NCBI GenBank assembly: GCA_013139345.1
Contig: WTAY01000179.1
Coordinates: forward strand, 1 to 6,109
Length of the DNA: 6,109 nt
Direction: 5' to 3'
DNA from: Methylophaga sp.
GTDB lineage: Bacteria; Pseudomonadota; Gammaproteobacteria; Nitrosococcales; Methylophagaceae
The notes beneath the pieces are model-generated. The model searched no databases. It had not been told where the DNA came from and worked only from the letters and a program-made list of their open reading frames with translations. Made by a program: the position numbers and the translations under genes. The number at the start of each line of letters is the position of its first letter. Position 1 is the first letter of the stretch. This document shows, in pieces, positions 1 through 4,351 of this stretch.

Positions 1-629
1 TATTACAAAAAGGGGCTCATGCATTATCTGATGCTGAATTGCTGGCAATTTTCTTACGAACAGGCGTTACAGGCCTTTCTGCTGTTGAACTAGCACGACA
101 ACTATTATCCCGCTTTGGTAGTTTGCGCGCCTTACTTGAAGCAGATCAAGCACATTTTTGCCAAGGACATGGGCTGGGTCCAGCAAAATATACACAGCTC
201 CAAGCCGTGTTAGAAATGAGCAAGCGCCACCTTGAATCCACGTTATCCCGAGGCGATGCCCTTACGGATGCTGCGACAACAAAACAATATTTACAACATC
301 GCTTACGTGCATATCCTTATGAAGTATTCGCTTGTTTATTTCTTGATACTAAACACCGTATGATTTCATTTGATGAACTCTTTTCCGGCACCATTGATGG
401 TGCCAGTGTGTATCCGAGAGAAGTCGTTAAGCGTGCTTTAAAACATAATGCGGCAGCGGTCATCTTTGCCCACAACCACCCTTCAGGCATTGCTGAACCA
501 AGCCAAGCTGACCACGCCATTACTCAACGGCTCAAATCAGCATTAGCACTTGTGGATATTCGTGTTCTTGATCACATCATCGTCGGTGATAATGAAACTG
601 TTTCTTTTGCTGAAACAGGCCAGCTCTAA
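1..629 (+). CDS. radC: RadC family JAB/MPN-domain protein (5' end outside window)
   Basis: The reading frame is open from the first complete codon at position 3, and the residues before the first possible start (LQKGAHALSDAE) already match the RadC N-terminal region, so the gene begins upstream of the window. About 208 residues are visible against roughly 222 in E. coli RadC. A helix-hairpin-helix-like segment (GLGPAKYTQL, near visible residues 57-66) precedes the MPN/JAB domain. That domain carries the JAMM metal-binding signature: HNHPSG at 471-488, followed ten residues after the second His by Asp (SQAD). RadC was named for DNA repair, but its biochemical role is unsettled; the family is predicted to be a zinc-dependent hydrolase. 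The C-terminus is complete, ending at TAA 627-629. Its last 4 bp overlap the end of the convergent cytochrome gene. The TTG at 39 is internal and is not a start. Confidence 0.95.
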   Translation, partial: LQKGAHALSDAELLAIFLRTGVTGLSAVELARQLLSRFGSLRALLEADQAHFCQGHGLGPAKYTQLQAVLEMSKRHLESTLSRGDALTDAATTKQYLQHRLRAYPYEVFACLFLDTKHRMISFDELFSGTIDGASVYPREVVKRALKHNAAAVIFAHNHPSGIAEPSQADHAITQRLKSALALVDIRVLDHIIVGDNETVSFAETGQL

Positions 630-1366
630 TCGGCATCAAACGGTTTTTTTGCAAACACCTTTTTACCGGTAAACATTGCAGAAACAAGTCCATTACGCTC
701 TTTTAACTCTGTCACAACCACCGCTAATAAATGAAGTAATACCGCTGCTAACAATACATAAAAAGCATAATAATGTGTCGTGATAAAGGGCTTTCTGAAT
801 GCGCGCATTTCTTTATACGCTGCATCATCAACACCTTCTTTTGAATAGGGCTTCACACTGTCTACCGCCACATTATCAACAGCGACCCATTCTTTTATCG
901 TATTGCCAAAAGGGGGCATATAAACATCTGTCCCTGCCAAAACCAAACCGGTAATAGCTTGCACACTTAATAATAAAAACAGCAAAGCCACCATTAATCG
1001 AGCAATGGGGTTATGACCAAGAAAGCCCACAGGTTTACCTGTTTTGACACCATCCATCATCGCCGAAAGCTGAGTACGATAATCAGAACCAAAGGGTAAT
1101 ATTGCAGACCAGCGCGCATAACGACTACCTATAAATCCCCAGATAATTCGCCATGATAGGTTTAGAGAAAACACATAACCGATATATACATGTGTTGTTT
1201 TGAGCAGGATTTTGCCATCACTTGGAATGCCCAATGCTTTGGCATTTAAAATGGCAGTACCAACAGCAATCAACGCTAAAACACATAACACATTGACCCA
1301 ATGAAAAATGCGTACTGTTTTATCCCATACTGGATAAGTCGTTAATTTTGATATTGAATCTGGCAT
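626..1366 (-). CDS. Cytochrome b561/Ni-Fe hydrogenase-type b cytochrome (membrane dihaem)
   Basis: This is a 246-residue integral membrane protein of the bacterial cytochrome b561 family (Ni_hydr_CYTB type), which passes electrons between quinones and a partner oxidoreductase or periplasmic acceptor. Four hydrophobic segments are visible at about residues 21-41, 57-77, 121-145 and 199-219. Histidines sit where haem ligands are expected: H22 (RIFHW), H59 (TTHVYIGY), H198 (ITTHYY) and H212 (LLHLLAV). An extra H118 (GHNP) lies just before helix 3. A polar stretch of about 50 residues separates helices 3 and 4. The ATG start follows a good ribosome binding site (AAGGAG, 6-nt spacing). It lies 68 bp downstream of thyA on the same strand and may be co-transcribed with it, since I see no convincing terminator between them. 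No catalytic partner is adjacent, so its redox partner cannot be assigned. The family call is firm; the physiological role is not. Confidence 0.9.
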   Translation of the reverse strand: MPDSISKLTTYPVWDKTVRIFHWVNVLCVLALIAVGTAILNAKALGIPSDGKILLKTTHVYIGYVFSLNLSWRIIWGFIGSRYARWSAILPFGSDYRTQLSAMMDGVKTGKPVGFLGHNPIARLMVALLFLLLSVQAITGLVLAGTDVYMPPFGNTIKEWVAVDNVAVDSVKPYSKEGVDDAAYKEMRAFRKPFITTHYYAFYVLLAAVLLHLLAVVVTELKERNGLVSAMFTGKKVFAKKPFDAD

Positions 1367-1372
1367 ATTACA

Positions 1373-1378
1373 CTCCTT
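1373..1378 (-). promoter_or_regulatory. Ribosome binding site of the cytochrome b561 gene
   Basis: On the minus strand this reads AAGGAG, 6 nt before the ATG at 1366. It is the strongest Shine-Dalgarno sequence among the minus-strand genes here and fixes the start. Confidence 0.8.
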
Positions 1379-1434
1379 GATTATTCAATTAACGACTATT
1401 ACACCAGCCGATCATTATCTAAACCTTAAGACAC

Positions 1435-2286
1435 CTAGACTGAAAATGGATATTTGATTGCTTCATGACTTTCATAACCTATTACTTCAAAATCATCCAT
1501 TGTGACCCATGTTTCTAGATCTTCTAATGATTTAATATCCGGATTAATGATTAATTGTGGCGATGGTAAAGGTTCGCGTTTTACCTGCACATCACGCATC
1601 AACTCAAGCTGGTCTTCATAAATATGGGCATTAATAATTTTATGATAGGCCATGCCCGCCTTATTACCCGTGATCTGAGCAATTAATGCCAATAAAGTGA
1701 ATACTTGCACCTGATTAAAGTTCAGACCCAGTGGCACATCACACGAACGCTGATAAGAGGTTAAATATAAGGTGTCATCTAATAATGAAAACGTATGGGT
1801 ATGCATACACGGACGCAAACAGCCCATATGAAATTCACCAGGATTATAGAAACTTAAGATTTCACCTCGGTCATCAATGCCCTGTGACAAGTTATCCACT
1901 AACTTACGAAGTTGATCTAAATGACCACCATCAGGTTTCGCCCATGAACGACCTTGAATACCATAAACTCGGCCCATATCATCAGGCCCTTTGCGGTGAG
2001 GATTATTTAACCATTGCTCATTTTCATTGGCATTAGCATCCCATGTTTTCGTACCTAATGCTCGAAAGTCTGCGGCATTGTCATAACCACGAATATAACC
2101 AAGAATTTCAGCAATCGCTGACTTCCAGTAACTCTTTCGGGTAGTAATTAAGGGAAACTGATTATTAGCAACATCGTAGTTCAAATCGGCATTAATAACC
2201 GTCAGACATCGCTTGCCAGTACGTGTGTTTTCTATCCAATGTCCTTGGTCGATAATTCGATTACATAGATCAAGATACTGTTTCAT
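1435..2286 (-). CDS. thyA: Thymidylate synthase (ThyA)
   Basis: Thymidylate synthase methylates dUMP to dTMP with 5,10-methylene-tetrahydrofolate, in the cytosol. The 283-residue product shows the family signatures: LITTRK near residues 46-51 (phosphate-binding arginine), WDANANENEQW near 82-92, the catalytic cysteine at about 160 in CLRPCMHTH, QRSCDVPLGLNFN at 179-191 (nucleotide binding), and AYHKIINAHIYEDQ near 213-226. It is about 19 residues longer than the 264-residue E. coli enzyme, with the extra segment around PHRKGPDDMGRVYG. It ends in YPFSV, the form I recall for Vibrio-type enzymes. I chose the ATG at 2286 (MKQYLDLC, the usual ThyA N-terminus) over an in-frame TTG at 2301. The ATG has AGGG 6 nt upstream, whereas the TTG would lie only about 10 nt from the predicted transcription start. 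Nothing is missing, so it should be active. Confidence 0.97.
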   Translation of the reverse strand: MKQYLDLCNRIIDQGHWIENTRTGKRCLTVINADLNYDVANNQFPLITTRKSYWKSAIAEILGYIRGYDNAADFRALGTKTWDANANENEQWLNNPHRKGPDDMGRVYGIQGRSWAKPDGGHLDQLRKLVDNLSQGIDDRGEILSFYNPGEFHMGCLRPCMHTHTFSLLDDTLYLTSYQRSCDVPLGLNFNQVQVFTLLALIAQITGNKAGMAYHKIINAHIYEDQLELMRDVQVKREPLPSPQLIINPDIKSLEDLETWVTMDDFEVIGYESHEAIKYPFSV

Positions 2287-2316
2287 GACAAACCCTAGCA
2301 ATAATAATTAACAGCT

Positions 2317-2322
2317 ATTATA
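2317..2322 (-). promoter_or_regulatory. Likely -10 box of the thyA promoter
   Basis: The minus strand reads TATAAT here, a perfect sigma-70 -10 hexamer about 30 nt before the thyA ATG. This predicts a short leader of about 24 nt with the AGGG ribosome site inside it. No good -35 hexamer sits 16-18 bp upstream (AATACT or ATACTT are the nearest), so the promoter may be weak or depend on other contacts. Confidence 0.55.
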
Positions 2323-2373
2323 ACGAGCTTTACGTGATAAGTATTTTTCGTCAGGAAAGGCAAAAATTGTCGA

Positions 2374-2396
2374 CAAATCTGTTTGGAACAGATTTG
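2374..2396. repeat. Perfect 10-bp inverted repeat (hairpin 1)
   Basis: CAAATCTGTT and AACAGATTTG are perfect reverse complements separated by TGG. The A+T-rich stem and the lack of an adjoining T-run on either strand argue against a standard terminator. Confidence 0.8.
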
Positions 2397-2402
2397 GATG
2401 TA

Positions 2403-2436
2403 ACCCTGAAAGGGTGAAATATAAGGATGTATTTCA
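2403..2436. repeat. Two adjoining small hairpins (hairpins 2 and 3)
   Basis: ACCCT-GAA-AGGGT (2403-2415) is followed directly by TGAAATA (2415-2421) pairing with TATTTCA (2430-2436) around a TAAGGATG loop. The GGATG of that loop also occurs right after hairpin 1 at 2396-2400, so the units share a spacer motif while their stems differ. Confidence 0.65.
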
Positions 2437-2451
2437 TCAAAAAGCACAGTT

Positions 2452-2469
2452 TGCTCATGTAAATGAGCA
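2452..2469. repeat. 7-bp inverted repeat (hairpin 4)
   Basis: TGCTCAT and ATGAGCA are perfect reverse complements separated by GTAA. A short TTTT follows on the plus strand, but no plus-strand gene lies upstream for it to terminate. Confidence 0.7.
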
Positions 2470-2524
2470 TTTTGAGACTATTTTTAACGCAGGCATGGCG
2501 GAAAAGACAACTCACGTAAAGGTC

Positions 2525-3445
2525 TCATAGCGAGTATTTCTGCATCCTATATAGTAGTGTGTCGCGACTGATGCCTAATAAACGTGCAGCACGTGAGCGG
2601 TTACCGGCTGCCATTTCTAATGCTTGCTCAATTAAGTCCAACTCAACTTGGGCTAATTTGATCCCTGTTGGCGGCAAGGTAAATAGATGTTCATTAGCAG
2701 CAACTTCAGGCATCATCTCAAGAGGTAAGTCTTCAGCATGCAATAATTTACCGGGATTTAATAAGGCCATACGCTGACAAAAATTAATCAGCTCCCGAAC
2801 ATTGCCCGGCCAAGCATAGGTCAACAAACAATGTTCAGCATCTTTAGAATAACGCACGACGGCATTAGTACCGGCAAGTTCACGGCCAAAGTGACGTAAT
2901 AAAACAGTCGTATCTTCAGTTCGATCTTTTAATGCAGGCATCGTAATAGGCACGACCTGCAAGCGATAAAACAATTCTGCTCGAAAACGACCGGCTGTCA
3001 CCTCATCCTGTAGATTCGTACTTGTTGCCGCCAAAATACGAACATTTGCCATATGCAGTTTATGACTACCTTGTAACTGACATTCACCTGCTTCTAAAAA
3101 GCGTAATACTTTAGCTTGGACAGAAAGAGGTAAGGCATTGACCTCGTCCAGAAACACCGTCCCACCATCAGCAGCTAACAATCGACCTCGATGTTCTATC
3201 TCACCCTCAGCATTACAGCGACCAAATAAATCGACTTCAATCCCTTCTTCTTGTAATGAGGGACAGTTAATCGTCACTAATGACTCGTCCTTACGACCAC
3301 TTTCAGTATGTAACGCTTGAGCAAGTAACTCTTTCCCTGTCCCTGTTTCTCCATAAATCAATACACTCGCATCACTGGCCGCAATCATTGGAAGCGTGCG
3401 TAAAATGTGAGTAATTTGAGGAGAAGTCCCTAAAATATTAGTCAT
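2525..3445 (-). CDS. PspF-like AAA+ transcriptional regulator with Fis-type HTH, lacking GAFTGA
   Basis: This 306-residue cytosolic protein is built like PspF: an AAA+ domain with no N-terminal sensor domain, then a DNA-binding tail. Visible motifs are Walker A GETGTGKE (32-39), Walker B GGTVFLDEV (94-102), the sensor I region VRILAATSTN (about 135-144), the arginine-finger region RFRAELFYRL (153-162), sensor II WPGNVREL (212-219), and a C-terminal Fis/HTH_8 helix-turn-helix (about 270-303, with AARLLGISRDTLLYRM). ATP binding and hydrolysis residues are all kept. The loop between LFG and GGT, which in sigma-54 activators holds GAFTGA, here reads LFGRCNAEGEIEHRGRL (73-89), about three residues shorter and without the motif. 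It should therefore not open sigma-54 complexes, and may act on sigma-70 promoters as TyrR does. The ATG at 3445 was chosen over an upstream start that would overlap the neighbour. It lies 4 nt after the stop of the SafE-like gene, so the two are almost certainly one operon with coupled translation. Confidence 0.88.
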   Translation of the reverse strand: MTNILGTSPQITHILRTLPMIAASDASVLIYGETGTGKELLAQALHTESGRKDESLVTINCPSLQEEGIEVDLFGRCNAEGEIEHRGRLLAADGGTVFLDEVNALPLSVQAKVLRFLEAGECQLQGSHKLHMANVRILAATSTNLQDEVTAGRFRAELFYRLQVVPITMPALKDRTEDTTVLLRHFGRELAGTNAVVRYSKDAEHCLLTYAWPGNVRELINFCQRMALLNPGKLLHAEDLPLEMMPEVAANEHLFTLPPTGIKLAQVELDLIEQALEMAAGNRSRAARLLGISRDTLLYRMQKYSL

Positions 3446-3449
3446 TAGC

Positions 3450-4196
3450 TCACTCCATATCCATTGCTGAATGATCGACAGGATGTACATGATTCACTGA
3501 ATGGTCATGACCACCACTATGGTCCATTGGCCAAAATGCGGTAGCAAGTGCCATTAGAATAATAGACACGCCGGCAATTTGTCGTAAATGTTTGATTCTT
3601 GCCATTGAGGCCAAAAATCCAGTAAACAAACCAGCACCCATAACGGCAGGTAATGTTCCCACACCAAAGGCCAGCATAACTAATGCACCATTGACTGGGT
3701 CGCCAGCTGTTGCTGCCACCGCCAAACCAGCATAAACCAAACCGCACGGCAGCCAACCCCAAACCATTCCTAAAAAGAAGGCCTGAGAATGTTTTCGTAC
3801 CGGTAATAACTTTTGACCAATCGGCTGTAATAACGTCCAAATTGGGCCACCTAAACGTTCCATTCGAGCAAACTTAGGGAACCAACCCGCTAAATAAAGC
3901 CCCATTGAAATCATTACAAAAACAGACAGGTAGCGTAATATCGCATGGCCATCAAATGCGGCTAAAGGCGAACTAATCAATCCAACAATGGCTCCAGCAA
4001 CACCATAGCTTAAAAGGCGGCCTAAATTATAATTGAACACATAAGGAAACATCTTGCGCTGACTTTCTCGCACCTCTATCGGCAAGCTTAATGTTAATGC
4101 TCCAATTACGGAACCACACATAGCAATACAGTGAACAGTACTAAAAAGCCCAAGTAAAAAAGCAGTGATATAGGAACTTGTAAAACCATCGACCAT
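3450..4196 (-). CDS. SafE/DsbD_2-type inner-membrane protein with His/Met-rich tail
   Basis: This 248-residue protein belongs to the sulfite exporter TauE/SafE-like group whose transmembrane domain resembles the cytochrome c biogenesis protein DsbD/CcdA (Pfam DsbD_2). About six hydrophobic segments are visible, near residues 8-36, 60-80, 88-105, 138-163, 168-198 and 205-223. Helix 1 holds HCIAMCG (22-28), giving His22, Cys23, Met26 and Cys27; helix 4 holds GWLPCGLVY with Cys151. The last 25 residues (HSGGHDHSVNHVHPVDH, then SAMDME) carry six or more histidines and two methionines, a typical metal-binding tail. Relatives are often found near cbb3 oxidase assembly genes and are suspected in copper handling or thiol transfer, but the substrate is not settled; the sulfite-exporter name is probably inherited from the family. 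The ATG has AAGG 8 nt upstream. It is the first gene of a two-gene operon with the regulator and is divergent from the TonB receptor. Confidence 0.85.
   Translation of the reverse strand: MVDGFTSSYITAFLLGLFSTVHCIAMCGSVIGALTLSLPIEVRESQRKMFPYVFNYNLGRLLSYGVAGAIVGLISSPLAAFDGHAILRYLSVFVMISMGLYLAGWFPKFARMERLGGPIWTLLQPIGQKLLPVRKHSQAFFLGMVWGWLPCGLVYAGLAVAATAGDPVNGALVMLAFGVGTLPAVMGAGLFTGFLASMARIKHLRQIAGVSIILMALATAFWPMDHSGGHDHSVNHVHPVDHSAMDME
3453..3456 (-). promoter_or_regulatory. Ribosome binding site that sets the regulator start
   Basis: The minus strand reads GGAG 7 nt before the ATG at 3445. It lies inside the last codons of the SafE-like gene (ATG GAG TGA). This supports the short 306-residue product and translational coupling. 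Confidence 0.65.
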
Positions 4197-4243
4197 TAAA
4201 GAAACCTTACGTTATTGATGCTAAATAGTGGCACATTAACAGA

Positions 4244-4306
4244 TGATTTAAAAATCAAATTGCGTCATTTCACACACATATAGCCTATAAAACACAGTTT
4301 TACTGT
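4244..4306. promoter_or_regulatory. Candidate operators in the divergent control region
   Basis: The 155-bp gap between the divergent SafE-like and receptor genes contains three short palindromes: TGATTTAAAAATCA (4244-4257, 6-bp arms, 2-bp centre), TATAGCCTATA (4279-4289, 5-bp arms) and ACAGTTTTACTGT (4294-4306, 5-bp arms, 3-bp centre). A TATAAA at 4286-4291 could be a -10 box for the receptor gene, but no good -35 stands at the right distance. The first palindrome resembles an FNR site except that its half-sites are 6 bp apart, not 4. Any of them could bind the neighbouring regulator; none is a known box I can name. Confidence 0.35.
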
Positions 4307-4340
4307 CCATAAAGCTCTTAAACTATCTCGCAACTATTTT

Positions 4341-4345
4341 AGGAG
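4341..4345 (+). promoter_or_regulatory. Ribosome binding site of the TonB-dependent receptor
   Basis: AGGAG stands 6 nt before the GTG at 4352. It supports this non-ATG start, which restores the full signal peptide. Confidence 0.75.
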
Positions 4346-4351
4346 TTCACC

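Larger units (their letters stand above)
2342..2499. repeat. Hairpin-array repeat element between thyA and the regulator gene
   Basis: This non-coding block is bracketed by two imperfect direct copies of a 20-bp sequence: TATTTTTCGTCAGGAAAGGC at 2342-2361 and TATTTTTAAC-GCAGGCATGGC at 2479-2499. They share TATTTTT, CG, CAGG and the terminal GGC. Just inside, AAAAATTGTC (2362-2371) can pair with GACTATTTTT (2476-2485) at 9 of 10 positions. Between these arms lie four small, unrelated hairpins. No open frame of note crosses the block. The arrangement looks like a small non-autonomous repeat or composite intergenic element rather than one gene's leader. Its copy number in the genome cannot be judged from one window. 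Parts of it may also act as the 3' end of the regulator transcript. Confidence 0.55.

Noticed and set aside
317..520. Small minus-strand open frame inside radC
   Set aside because: It is fully antisense to the conserved MPN domain and shows no recognisable motif or ribosome site.
1731..2036. 101-codon plus-strand frame inside thyA
   Set aside because: It is antisense to conserved thyA sequence and has no family resemblance.
2287..2301. TTG start adding five residues to ThyA
   Set aside because: The family N-terminus is MKQYLDL, the ATG has its own ribosome site, and the TTG lies too close to the predicted transcription start.
2374..2396. Hairpin 1 as an intrinsic terminator
   Set aside because: The stem is A+T-rich and no T-run follows directly on either strand.
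3446..3490. N-terminal extension of the regulator to an ATG at 3490
   Set aside because: It would overlap the end of the SafE-like gene by 41 bp, adds residues unlike an AAA+ N-terminus, and the ATG at 3445 has GGAG at good spacing.
3517..3840. 107-codon minus-strand frame inside the SafE-like gene
   Set aside because: It is an alternative frame of the same strand; the SafE-like frame carries the conserved membrane motifs.
4229..4234. TGGCAC upstream of the receptor gene, like a sigma-54 -24 element
   Set aside because: The matching TTGC/GC element is absent at the required distance (CAGA stands there), and the neighbouring regulator lacks GAFTGA.
4244..4257. FNR box
   Set aside because: The TGAT and ATCA half-sites are 6 bp apart rather than the 4 bp needed by FNR.
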